From: Lunularia cruciata
Taxonomy: Eukaryota > Streptophyta > Marchantiopsida > Lunulariales > Lunulariaceae
Reading direction: 5' to 3'
Assembly: GCA_948567375.1 (NCBI GenBank)
Contig: OX419755.1
Coordinates: 1,369,001 to 1,433,000 of the forward strand
Length of the DNA: 64,000 bases
Position 1 is the first letter of the stretch, and the number at the start of each line of letters is the position of its first letter. The notes below the pieces were generated by a model. It was given only the letters and a program-made list of their open reading frames with translations. It did no database searches and was not told where the DNA came from. Position numbers and translations under genes: made by a program. Below, piece after piece: positions 1-10,082 of this stretch.

Positions 1-376
1 CACGAAGTTGATGTGAAGCAATTTCAATCGAGGAAGTTGTGCCTTCAATGGAGGGGTAGAACACAATTCTGAGGCAAATTTGTTCTTTGCAATGAAGTGC
101 CGTCTTTGGGAGAATCTGAATCATCACAATCAAGAGTTGTTTGGACAGAATTTGCTATTTTGTGATTATGTGTGTGTGTATTCATGACAAGTTGTCAAGA
201 TTATGAGCTTGTTACTCTCTTCTGGGTGTAGTTTCTAACTGAGAGATTAAAGAAGAAATCAAGAAGAACTACATTGTAACTTTTGACTTTGTATTTGGAC
301 ATTTCTGAATCGTATCTTTGTGGGAACAAACTTTACTTACTTGATTACCACAAAAGTGATATTTGCCGGGTTGTCA
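1..376 (+). mobile_element. Family L LTR fragment, inner end, plus orientation
   Basis: This is the reverse complement of the first ~375 bp of the long LTRs at 33191 and 43134. It ends in GGGTTGTCACA at 376, the mirror of the LTR start TGTGACAACCC. Shared blocks include the stretch around 241-300 (auc-type text corresponding to the 'loss of TTTGTATTTGGACATTTCTGA' region, positions 290-312) and the segment 10-60. It is cut by the window start. It abuts a second, oppositely oriented piece of the same LTR at 376/377, so one family L copy probably inserted into another. Confidence 0.8.
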
Positions 377-870
377 CACCCACTCTTTGATGCAGACATT
401 TTGCCCAATCTACTGCCTCTCCTGCAAACATTTGGTGAAAGAATACCTCTTGTTGCACCATAACATAGGTGGTTTGCTCGAGCTTAAACATTGACATCAT
501 CGCACTTACAATCCCTCTCCGCTTGGGGTCTCTATAACTATCTACCTTATACCCATTCTTAGTTTGAGGTTGATTGAACAAATTCCTTACTTTGGGAGTC
601 TCTTCTGAAGCATCACACTTCCAATAGAAGGTGGCACCTCCTCTCTCTCCTGCCTCTCCCCTAAGACTACTCTCCAATCTAACTCCGTCTATCTCGCGGT
701 TTCCTCTCTTCCCCTCGTGCTTTGGTCCATCCTTGTTATTGCTTGTTGTGATTTCTACCATGAAACCTGGAAAACTGAAGTTCTAGTTCCAGGCCAAGAA
801 TGTGATACAAAGTCTCGCCAAGACCTTGATCTGTGATATTACTTCTAACCTACGAATGGCAAGTCACCTC
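377..870 (-). pseudogene. LTR-borne ORF of family L, N-terminal domain, copy b
   Basis: I do not recognise this protein. An uninterrupted stretch of 138 codons (761 to 345) contains the conserved blocks TKNGYKVDSYRDP, RRGIVSAMMS, TTYVM and FFHQMFAGEAVDWAKC, which recur in the other three family L LTR loci. Upstream, in the same region, a degenerate RRLEVISQIKVLARL followed by ITFLAWN matches the same N-terminal domain of copies c and d. The frame is cut at 377 by the junction with the opposing LTR piece. The protein is basic, lacks membrane segments, and has no visible zinc-binding or catalytic motif. Confidence 0.55.
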
Positions 871-1054
871 ACCGCACTCTACTTACTCACTTTTAGGGTC
901 ATCGTGTGTTTCCTCAACTTCTTCTTGTGGAAGATTGTTCTTGAGATCCTAACCTACTCTTCTTCCTGTGGATTTGCAATTTGCATTACTTTGGGTCCAC
1001 TCTAATAAGGATAGGGTAGCTACTTGACATTGCAATGCTTCCTCGCACAACTCT

Positions 1055-1068
1055 TGATTTTATAGTCC
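1055..1068 (-). promoter_or_regulatory. TATA box of family L LTR (copy b)
   Basis: The reverse complement reads GGACTATAAAATCAAG. The same position in the three other L LTR loci also has TATAAAA (26692-26698, 36584-36592, 46521-46529), which supports a conserved promoter. Confidence 0.6.
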
Positions 1069-1466
1069 TGCGCTGATTGGTCATTCTTCAATTGTTTCTC
1101 CTCTCTTGTCACTATTTCTATGTGATTGGTTTCCTATCACTATCAAGAACTTCTTGATCCCAAGGCCATTACGTTCTTCCTATGTATTTCTTGATTGGGC
1201 CGACTCCAAAGAAGTTTGTTACAGGTTCTTTGGATCAGACCACACCGCCCAATACAAAGTCTTGCCTTCTTTGTCTTTGTGTCTTTGTCTTTGTGTTTTT
1301 GTCTTCTTAGGTCCTTTGATCTTGACCTAAGGTCAACTTTGGGTTTGCCCCAAACACACATTTCTTCTTATTTCTTTCCCATTTAGCCCTCTTTAGGCTT
1401 TACTCACGTACTTCTTCTTCAAATTTTCCTAAAACTATCCAAAACCCAAAAAATGTGGGTACCACA

Positions 1467-3003
1467 ACAAACTAGGTCAGTCCTATGTCATCCTTGATGC
1501 TCTATCATGACGACTTGATTTGAAGTCTCTTCCTCTCATCACAATGGCAATTACAATGTTGGCAATTGACTCCAAGGTCCAAAAAAATTTTGGTCAACTC
1601 TACAACAAAATCCTTTCTTCCAAATTGTACATAGTCATCTTATACCATGTGACAAGGACAACAACACCTTCTCCTTCAAGGAAGGCCTTATGTTCCATGA
1701 GGATCGGATCTATGTTCTAGCCAAAGGTGATCTCCAACTTGTGCATCTTCAAGAAGCCCATGATTTACCAATAGTTGGTCACACGGGTGTGGACAAGACC
1801 TTGGGTACCCTCTAATGCCAATGGTGGTGGCCCAATATGACACAAGATGTTTGAGAGTTTTTCCAATCGTGTGAAATCTGCCAATGAAACCAGGCCAACA
1901 ACCACAAGCCAAGTGGACTCTTCAACCACTCCCCATACCATCTACTCAATGGGAACATGTGAGCTTGGATCTCATCACATCCATACCCAAGACAAAGCAA
2001 GGACACACAACAATTGTGGTGTTTGTGGATAAGCTTAGTAAGAAAATCCATTTGGCACCAACCTTTGATACCATAGATGCTCCAACCTTGGTTTAACTCT
2101 ACTTCAATAATGTATTCAAGCATCATAGAATGTCGCGTGTACTCATCTCCAATTGTGATCCTTGCTTCACTAGAAAGTTTTGGCAAGTACTATTTCAAAT
2201 ACTTGGCACCAAGCTTGCTTTGTCCACAGCCTATCATCCTCAAACCAATGGACAAACTGAACAACGCAAATTGCACCTTGGAAGATATCCTTTGTGCCTT
2301 TGTCAATATCACCATACAAATTGGGATGAATGTCTTACAACTATGGAGTTTGCATACAACAATTCTAAACATGCAAGCATCAGATTTTTGCTTTTCTTTC
2401 TCAATTTTGGCAAAGACCCACTTGTTCCAGATTCCTTCTTGCTCCTCCCCTGTCTCATGTCTCTCATACTTCCACCTTCTTGACCACCATCTCCTAATCC
2501 TCCAACAAGCCAAATCTCATCTCCTTGTTGCTCAAAATTGGCAGAAACAATATGCGGATCACCATCACCGCAATCTCAGCTTTCAAGTTGGTGATAAGGT
2601 CATGCTCTCATCCAATAGCCTCCCTCTCCCACTTGATACCCAAGTTTGTAAACTCACCCCTAATTGGATAAGACCCTTTGAAATCACCCAAATTGTCTCT
2701 CTTGTTGCTTATCGACTTGCCTTGCCTTATCATATGCACATCCATTCTGTCTTTCATGTTTCTAAGTTGAAACCCTTTGTTCCTAGCCCCTCTTCTTTTT
2801 CCTCTCAAGTCCAACCTCTCCTTCCTCCTATCTTTATCAATGATTATGAGGAGTAGAAAGTTGATTGTATCCTTGCACGTTGCCACATTCAACAAAGCCA
2901 TCAACAACATATGAAGTACAAGGTCCTTTGGAAAGGGTATCCTCTTCATGATGCCACTTGGAAACCTCTTTTTCATCTCCAAAATGCACAATTGGCCATC
3001 TAG
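1467..3003 (+). pseudogene. Chromovirus C1 integrase with C-terminal chromodomain
   Basis: Ty3/gypsy Pol end, which would insert element cDNA into chromatin. It starts near the RNase H/integrase tether (DALSRR-like residues near 1497). The zinc-binding HHCC region follows (VGHTGVDKT near 1780; CEIC near 1870). The core shows the first Asp in SLDLIT (~1965), the second in SNCDP (~2150) and the third acidic residue in NGQTEQ (~2245). A C-terminal QVGDKVML module (~2590) follows. A chromodomain covers 2858-3003 with YKVLWKGYP and DATWKP. At least four frameshifts and several stops break it, so it is dead. The left part of the element was displaced by the family L LTR at 377-1466. Confidence 0.85.
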
Positions 3004-3167
3004 GAGTCCAAAGCTTCATTGGCAATGAGGATGTCACCAACTAGCGGTGAAGGAATATGTAACAATATGGAGTTTAGCAATGAAGTTAGTAGGTCTAACA
3101 CAGTAGCAAGTAAGACAAATTAGCCTAGAATATTCTAGAAGTATCTAGGAAGTTTCTTTGGAAGCTT

Positions 3168-3336
3168 CTTACCTAGCTTAGCTTGCACTCCAAGAAGCTA
3201 GCTTCTAGAAGCTTCCAACTAACTTAGCTTGCACGCCTAGTAAGCAATTCCTAAAAGGAAGATTCTTGAGAAGCTTCCCAATTAACTTGGCTTGCACTCC
3301 AAGAAAGTGGCTCAAGGCAGCTTCTTGAGAAGCTTC
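3168..3336 (+). repeat. Tandem ~55-60 bp subrepeats in the C1 LTR
   Basis: Three imperfect units share AAGCTTC, TAACTTAGCTTGCA and CCAAGAAG-type blocks and lie just upstream of the TATA box, a place where LTR enhancers are often repeated. Enhancer function is inference. Confidence 0.6.
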
Positions 3337-3357
3337 TCAAGAGCCTTGTATGATCCC

Positions 3358-3365
3358 TATAAATA
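3358..3365 (+). promoter_or_regulatory. TATA box of the C1 LTR
   Basis: TATAAATA lies 300 bp into the LTR on the coding strand of the element, in the usual U3/R position. Confidence 0.65.
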
Positions 3366-3542
3366 CAAGAGCCAAAGTTCATGCTAGGCATTTGGAGTTT
3401 TCCTACATTCAAGTGTCCCAATGTGAGTTTCCATTCTCTTATTTCTCTCCTTGGTCTTGGACTTTTACACTAAGTAAGAGGTTCATCCACCAAAGACAAA
3501 GATGATGAGCTTGCAATCCAACTTTAGCTACATCTAATAACA

Positions 3543-4842
3543 TAGAAAGTCCCATCCAAGAATATACCTGATCTGTTCAAGAATCACCCATCAAAAGGGA
3601 CATTCTCCAAAATGTAGGCTAGAGAAACAACTTGATGAACCAAGATATTATAAAATACATAACATCTCCCAAAACATACCAGAAAAAAGATCTTGTAGAC
3701 TTTGACATTGGCTAATAAAAGTATTTCCTTCACATGGCCATCCAAAAATCATTAAATGAATAGGATGATGTCTTTCTAGATCCTATGCTCTTAGCAAAGA
3801 AATATCTATTGGTAGGATTGTTTTGTAACCCTTGATTGTTAACATTGATAATAACTCAAGATATCAACAAGCCAAGTGTCCCATATGATGTAGAGAGATT
3901 TTCCTATCAATCTCATCTCTCCTCACATACAAGTACCTCTAAACTCATATGCTTGCTTGTTGTACCACAACTAGTCCAGTGCTGATCCCACCAAAGAACT
4001 ATAATAAGCATACTCCCCTAGTTAGATATTACCAAGTAATAAGTATGATATCCAAAGGTGACTCTAATGGACTCTAGAAGTGCACTCTCAAACTGATCTC
4101 TTGGTGGTACAAAAGCTCCACTCCAAGCATGTTATACCAATTGATCCACATGATGCTACAACTTCTCATTAGGACTCCATAGTGGAATCTCCAAGGTGGA
4201 TAGAACAACTCAACTCATATTCCAAATCTGAGTGATCTCTTCTAGTATTGGGGTATCCTCCAAATGAACATTACACTCTAGTAACTCACCAAAGGAAGAA
4301 ACAAAACCAATGAAATTTGAGATTGATGCCATGGTTCTGAACTATAGTGAGGCAAAACTACCACTACTAAAGTGCATCAATAAGCAATATACACATCCCT
4401 CACCTGACAACCAACTTGGCATGTAGGAAGTTGTCTCCTCTCAATATTCAATGTTGAAACCCATGGAGTATAACATTGCTCTACCAACTAGCACATCATA
4501 TACCTCTACTACTATTGCAATGGCCTAAGCTTTCACCACAAAACTAAAATTTGGGTGACCAGATTGAAGTATGCACTATGTAGAACCATCCCTAAAGATG
4601 TTTGAATCTAAAGTAGGCACCTCTCCACACTGGTCTTCCATAGCCCAATATCAACAATTATAGCTATCTCCAACATAAGGGGCTACACACTAGAGTCTAC
4701 TAAGACCCTCTATGGTGTATAGACCTTCCTTAAAGATCTCACCAAGGGAAAAGCCTACTCTAGTTGTCCAATAGGACAACCCTAATTATGAACCTACCTT
4801 GCTCAAATGTGGTCTAATTGGTAATGCCTCCAACCTAGTAGT
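3543..4842 (-). pseudogene. Family M copy alpha: methyltransferase and protease region
   Basis: Read on the minus strand this segment parallels beta from about 18,500 to 19,830, so it runs from protease into the MTase domain. The DNMT motif IV Cys codon is at 3732-3734 (the reverse complement encodes GWPC). Motif VI ENV is at 3599-3607 within YILENVP. The motif I block FGGISTGL lies near 3985. The motif II-like RYLYV lies near 3935. Protease text near 4680 matches the beta DSG region. Stops such as TGA and TAG are scattered through it. It is cut on the left by the C1 LTR and on the right by a family L solo LTR; homology resumes at 27063. Confidence 0.75.
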
Positions 4843-6949
4843 TGTGACAACCAGGCAATTATCACTTTTGCGTGATCAGTAAGTAAATTTTGTTCCCACA
4901 GAGATAAGAGTCAAGAATGGTCAAATACAAAGTTAAAGTAATAATTCAGTTCATCTTGGTTGCACTCATCAAAAGAGAGTAACAAGCACTGATTCTCAAT
5001 CTTGTTATAAATTTACACTCCCATACTCACAACTTCATCAAATCTTTTGAAACAATCTTGATTGTGATGATTCAGATTCTTCTACTTTGCTACAAAAAAA
5101 TTTCAACTCAAAATTGTATTCAATCTCCTCCATTGAAGGCACAACTTCCTTGATCAAAATTGCTTCACGTCAACCCCGTATTTCACTCACCAATGCAGAA
5201 TACTACCAACACTACAATTCTTCTTAGATTTATCAAAATTGTGTTCAATCTCCTCCATTGAAGACACAATTTCCTTGATCAAAATTGCTTCACATCAACC
5301 CCGTATTACACTTACCAATGCAGAATACTACCAACACTACAATTCTTCTTAAATTTATGAAAGCATTGTTTTGATTGCTATTCACTAAGGATCAAACACA
5401 CAAAATGAAATCAGTATTGCATAATCCAACATCCAACTATCTCACTGACTTGCACTTTCAAATTCTCCAAACATTCACAAACACACACATAAGATTGATA
5501 CTCAAAATTATATTAAAAAAATGACAAGCACTAAGTTACAACACTTCACTTTACTCAACTTTGAAAATATGAATATTGAACAATAACACATTATGTATGC
5601 TTCCTTTAAATAGGTAGAGCACTTTGACAATGACTAATATACAATTTTCTAACAATCTCTAGATCCAAAATGGCAACCCACGCTTCATATCTGTTGATTC
5701 ATATCTCAAATTGGTTATGAGTTCAATCTGATGTCTACTTCTACTTCTTCTACACCTGATGTAATTTCCTTCACCTCTTGTACTTTGGACTTTTCTTCTA
5801 CAAATTCTTCCTCTTTTTCTATAATCTCTTCAGTCTAAACTGCAATTGAACTCATGGATATTCTATCTACCTTCTTATCTTCCGATCTACTTACTCCTAA
5901 TTGCTCAAATAACTCCTCTAAAGACAACTGCACTCCTACTTTTCCTACTTTTCCTTGGGTTCCTACCTTCATGTTACTCCAAATCTGCTCTAACTTGGAT
6001 TTAACTAAATCCAATCTAAGAGAAACATTGTCTCCTACCTCTATCATCTTTTTATCTACTTGGTCTCTCAAGCAAATCAAAAGATTGTTCAAATCTATAT
6101 CCTTTGCCTTTCCCCTTCTCATATCCTGCACTAACAACTTCAACTTGTACAAGCGTACTTCTTCTACCTTCACTTCAACATTGGCTTTTAGCATTGCGCT
6201 AAGCTTTTCTACTACTCTTCCTACTTGCTCCAATGTATGATCTCAAGCTCCCTCCACCTGCAATTGCTCTCACAATACATCTTCAATGCATCTTTGAACT
6301 CTACTTTCAATGCTTCCTTCTCTTCCATGTATTGGGCAAGTTGGGCTTTTATATGAATGACAAGTCCTTGCAATGGCTCTTCTTCTCTATTCCTCCACAT
6401 TAACTCATGCTGCTAGGCTTCATCCTTATGCACCGCCATCGACTTCAAACTTTCCAAATTCTGCTTCATAATTGTGGTGATTGCTTTTGGATGTATGACT
6501 TTGATACATGCTCATCAAATTCACCCTCAACTTTGCCCAAGCTATCTTCTACTTACTCAACTCTTCAGCTTGCCTCTCAAGCTTACTTCTTTGCTTTCAA
6601 AAGCCTCTTACAAGTTCTTAAATCTCTTTTGTTGAAGTACTTCATCTACCCAAAGCACTTTAGCTTGCTTCTCACCTTTGATTAATTTATCCTTCAATTG
6701 CACAATCTTTGCACTTAGACACTTCACAACATGGAGTTCATCCTTTACCTCCGAATGATCCCTCTTCATCTCTTCCTTCTTCTTCCTCAATACTCATAGT
6801 AATAGATAGACAATCTTAGATAAGTAGACTACTTCCCCAAAATCTTCTTCTTCTTCCTTGTCTTTGCCTTCACCTATTGCTTGCGTTGGTGCTTCTTTGA
6901 CTAGCACCTTACCCCAAAGTCTTGATCTTTTGATATCTTGTCAAAAGAT
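4843..6949 (-). mobile_element. Family L solo LTR (copy c), left part
   Basis: It begins TGTGACAACCAGGCAATTATCAC and follows the LTR at 33191 for ~2.1 kb. The remainder of the same LTR is at 25262-27062. The flanks GTAGT (4838-4842) and ATAGT (27063-27067) look like a 5-bp target duplication with one mismatch. Both sides lie in protease sequence of family M copy alpha, so this was one insertion, now interrupted by beta. Positions 5161-5215 and 5221-5345 hold two near-copies of a ~125-bp block, a local duplication. Confidence 0.8.
5740..6900 (-). pseudogene. LTR-borne ORF of family L, C-terminal coiled coil, copy c
   Basis: The minus strand encodes a heptad-rich, Lys/Glu/Leu-rich protein. Residues such as LYKLKLLVQDMRR, NLLICLRDQVDKK and LRLDLVKSKLEQIW align with the C-terminal coiled coil of the LTR ORF in the complete element (~44,250-44,400). 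Uninterrupted pieces cover 6233-5835 and 6790-6608. The N-terminal part of the same frame continues beyond beta at 25,376-26,570. Function unknown; a long coiled coil suggests self-association or a structural role. Confidence 0.55.
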
Positions 6950-8214
6950 CCGCATCTAGATGCTCAAAGACTAGAGTTCTAGTGATAGTAGTTAGAAAAA
7001 TTACAGTAGTTTCTTAGGGACTACTTTCCGACGGTCAGATTTTGTGTTCGGGGTACTAACTTCATGGTGGGGCCCACTATCACTTTGCACCATTTGCACC
7101 GTCGAGTGTGCCGTAAGCAGGACCGTTAGGGTTTCAGTTCTAGCTCGAGTCCAGGGGGTATAGTTTCAAAGTGGGCTCCAGAGAGCTCAATTCTATGATG
7201 TTGAGCCTTCGAGTTCCTGGCTATGGTGGACAAAGGCCGGCGAGCATCACCTGGATTCTCTATGCTTGAGTGGGTGTGGCTTGAGTGTAATCAGTGCCCA
7301 ATTGTTGGCAGTTTATAGAGTGACAGATCAAGTACTGATCTGAGTTGAGTTGAGAGTGTTAAGCAATCTGATTACATCAAAGAAGTGAAGTCAGGGGGGA
7401 ATTGAGTGCAGGAATTTTGAGTGTTGGTGGTATCTCCAAGCTCGATGGATTGTTGGTAGCTTGATTCAAATTTTGTGTTTCCTTAGTGTGCAGAAGCTCA
7501 ATCGATTGATGCAGATTTGGCAATTAGGCAGACGGTGTGCGGATGCACTAGCCAAATTTTGAGCAAAGAAGGAGCAAATTTCGAGTAGTGGTTGTGATTT
7601 TGAGCTCAAGAGGTGAAGGCAAGACCAATTTGCTACGAGTTGGGCTCAGAAAGTCAAATTGAAGGTGAGTTAGGAAGCTCTTCTCATGAAATTGTGATTT
7701 GGAAAAACCCGTGTTGTCAATTTGGCTCGAGTGGAAAGTTAGCAGGGGATTTGGCGGACAGCCATCTTTAGGGTTTACGTCAGATTTTGGCCAGATTTAG
7801 AGGAGTTTTGCTGTTTGGCCAGATTTGGAGGAGTTTCAATAGTTTGGAGGAGTTTCACAGATTTGGAGGCTTCAAGGCATAGGGCTGTGGGCTATGAGAG
7901 GCTACAAAGGCCTAGAAGGACCAGCAAGCTAGCTTGCTGGCGTGAGGCTAGCTAGTTTAGAGTACATCTTGGTCATTGGTTGGCAAAATCTACCTTTCTT
8001 GCTAGATTATGCGCAACAGGGTTTGACCCCTAGATCTCTTGTTCCTAGACTGGTGCCCTAGCCAACTGGCCCACCCTCACTTGTTGTCCTAGTGACTGTG
8101 CCACTGTTATCTATACACATGTAGCTTTGGCTAGGAAAGGCAGTTTTATCCCATTCTTGGTGATCCTGGTAGCTTAGGACTTAGATCCAAACTTCTCTTA
8201 TGTCAAATGCCAAA
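6950..8214 (+). other. Beta 5' LTR (B block) and leader
   Basis: 6950-7372 is the B block found in the 3' LTRs at 24706, 50140, 52200 and 59809, with GTTAGGGTTTC and TGAGCCTTCGAGTTCCTGGCTATGGTGGACA. It lacks the first ~25 bp. The next ~840 bp (7373-8214) has no ORF of note. It shares blocks with the relics at 29270-29580 (minus) and 55865-56135 (plus), and a piece (7865-7935) matches the tandem array at 27280-29195. If the primer site at 8215 is right, all of this may be LTR; if not, the LTR is the B block only. Confidence 0.55.
7990..8080 (-). other. tRNA-like or SINE-head sequence in the M leader
   Basis: The reverse complement has an A-box-like GGCCAGTTGGCTAGGGC (8055-8072) and a B-box-like GGGGTCAAACCC (8019-8030). 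Their spacing (~42 nt from A-box start to B-box start) matches a tRNA. The arms are not convincingly paired and no CCA or clean anticodon loop is evident, so this is not a working tRNA gene. It could be the head of a tRNA-derived SINE, or a polymerase III promoter relic. Confidence 0.4.
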
Positions 8215-8230
8215 TGGTAGCAGAGTCAAT
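8215..8230 (+). other. Possible primer-binding site (initiator Met tRNA type)
   Basis: TGGTAGCAGAGTC differs by one base from the common TGGTATCAGAGC primer site in its first 11 bases. The position, ~520 bp before gag, is plausible. Against it, the sequence upstream is not repeated downstream of the 3' B block. Confidence 0.35.
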
Positions 8231-8740
8231 CCCGTGTTGTGTTATGAGATGGACGGTTTTCATTTAGATTTCTTGTGATTGGACTCCCTCCATTTTCTAC
8301 TTCCTGTTTGTGCACCATGTTTGTGTGAGTTGCCCTGACTTTTGAGCGTTGGTGCACTGGTGTGCTCTCAATGGTGAGGCTGGAGTGATGACCAGTCAGA
8401 CTACCTTTGTTTCTCTCCGGTGAGGCATGAAGTGATGACCTACAAACAGTGAGAGTGTGTGTTATGATGGCAAGTTATAGGCTGCCCTTTCCTTTAGTGT
8501 AATTATCTTGGTTAGAGTAAGATTGTGGGTGGTGCTTAGTTAGTATTGGCACTTGGTGGTATTGGCACTTGGTGGGGTACTTGCGGTTGCGACTTGCGGT
8601 TGTAGTTGGTGGTTTGGGTTTGCTATTGCGGTTACTTTGTCACGACAGAGTTCTTTGGAGATTCTAGAGGAGTTAGCCCTGCAGTACACAGTGGGTTTAC
8701 TTGGAGTGGTGCTTGATATCAGCCTGTATCTTAGGTCCCA

Positions 8741-9312
8741 ATGAGGGAGGAGATTGACTCTAAGTTGGAGTTTGACATAAGAGCTGATTCAATTGAGAGT
8801 GCACTTGGTGTGTCCGCACCGTTGTTGTGGGACATGGACAAGATTTATGGAGCCTCCAAAGGCCCTAGGCGTTACTTTGGTACAGTGAAAACCATTGAGT
8901 TGGATGACTTCATCCAAGAGTTTGATAGTTGGTGTGATCTGCAGCAGATGCGGAACCCAACTTTGTTCACACCCTTCATGGCATGGAAGGGGTTGTTTCA
9001 GCACTTGGAGGGTCCGCCGATGGATGACTACCATGAGTTCAAGAGAGCTCATTTGGAGGAGATTGAGTTATAGAGACAATATTGGTCTCCACACTATGTC
9101 TCCATCACTTCAGGCTTGGTGGCCAGGAGTAGATTGGCTGAACCTATGAGTTCTAGCTCAAGTAGTGTGGGTGGAGCTAGTGGAGGTGCACAAGCTGGAG
9201 ATAGTGCTACTACGAGTGGAGGCACCGCTGTAGGAGGTGGTGTGGTACTGGGGTTTAACCCCATGGTAGAGTTCTTCTTGTGTTTGAGGCAGAACTACCA
9301 AGGAGTGCGGAC
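8741..9312 (+). pseudogene. Family M gag, N-terminal part
   Basis: Structural Gag. The frame opens at ATG 8741 and runs 110 codons to a TAG at 9071, then continues in the same region through a Ser/Gly-rich stretch (MSSSSSSVGGASGG near 9145) to the gamma insertion point at 9312. The residues are acidic at the start (REEIDSKLEF) with a Trp-containing helix block (DDFIQEFDSWCDLQQM), as in gypsy capsid leaders. The remainder resumes at 17110. The start is chosen because it is the first ATG after the leader with family-like composition. Confidence 0.65.
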
Positions 9313-10034
9313 TGTGAGCCGGCCTGTCTCTCACTCAGGATGAACCTCTGATGGCTATTATGGTAGCGCACCATGGAAGGCAAGGAATGCAAGGAATCCA
9401 AGGAAGGCAATCAAGGCAAGGAATCCCAACTCCATCATACTCCTCCAAGGCTAACACTCCAAGACTCAAGATATTGCTCACTAGAAAACTCAATGTGAGA
9501 GAGATAGTTGCAAATGAAAGGATGATGAGTACCTCCTCACCCCTTTTTTATAGAATTGTGAAATAGTTACGTACCAAGGTTACTTATTACCGTAGTAACT
9601 CAAGTTACTAGACTAAAAGTCAAGTAAAGTCAAAAAGTAGAAAGGAATATCCATTCAGATGGGTATATTCCCCTAAGCATGTGGTCTTATCTTGACCCAA
9701 CCACTAAGTCAAGGATTCCTTCACATGGGCTATCCTTGGACTAAAGAAGAATCCAAAACAAAAAGGCTTGCGAGCCCAAGAGTTCTCAACTCTTTCCTCA
9801 AAGCCAAACACCTAGGAATAATACCAAGTCAACACACTAAAATCCAAAATAGTGGTGCTCATCTTTTCTACTTCCTCTAAAGTAAGGTCCCCTCTATCTT
9901 AGCTATGACTAACTTTAGCTAACCATGACTAATATAGAACCATCCTTTATCTTTATATAAATTATATCTCTTAAGTACTTGTAATACCAAGCTAAATATC
10001 ACAATACCACACACATGCACAAATGGGTGTTACA
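9313..10034 (-). repeat. 3' LTR of gamma
   Basis: It matches 16419-17109 almost throughout. It differs by an expansion of GGCAAGGAAT-type short repeats at 9377-9425. A TATA motif on the minus strand (TTTATATAAAG) lies near 9951-9968. Confidence 0.92.
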
Positions 10035-10052
10035 TTTACCCCCGGACTAAGT
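10035..10052 (-). other. Polypurine tract of gamma
   Basis: The reverse complement ends TTAGTCCGGGGGTAAA directly before the LTR start TGTAACACCC. This is the expected plus-strand primer position and confirms minus orientation. Confidence 0.7.
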
Positions 10053-10082
10053 TTTCACTTTGTCCTCAAAGTGAAGGTCTCT

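Larger units (their letters stand above)
377..1466 (-). mobile_element. Family L LTR fragment, promoter half
   Basis: The segment matches the right-hand third of the complete LTRs (roughly 35890-36978) and ends in TGTGGGTACCACA, the family L terminus seen as TGTGGGCACAACA at 36978. Read on the minus strand it holds the U3 region, a TATA box near 1058-1064 and the start of the LTR-borne reading frame. To its right the sequence switches directly to chromovirus pol, so this LTR lies inside element C1. Confidence 0.8.
3058..3542 (+). mobile_element. 3' LTR of chromovirus C1
   Basis: The LTR starts with TGTAACAATATGG directly after a purine-rich GCGGTGAAGGAA tract and ~55 bp after the chromodomain. 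It ends at TAATAACA, where homology to a family M element begins abruptly. It carries a TATAAATA box. The right border is inferred from that switch in homology, since the partner LTR is outside the window. Confidence 0.65.

Noticed and set aside
7990-8080. A functional tRNA gene
   Set aside because: Boxes A and B are present but the acceptor stem and anticodon arm do not pair convincingly.
8553-8744. Short ORF before family M gag (63 codons)
   Set aside because: Built from local GGTGGTATTGGCACTTGG repeats in the leader; no domain and no conservation seen in other copies.
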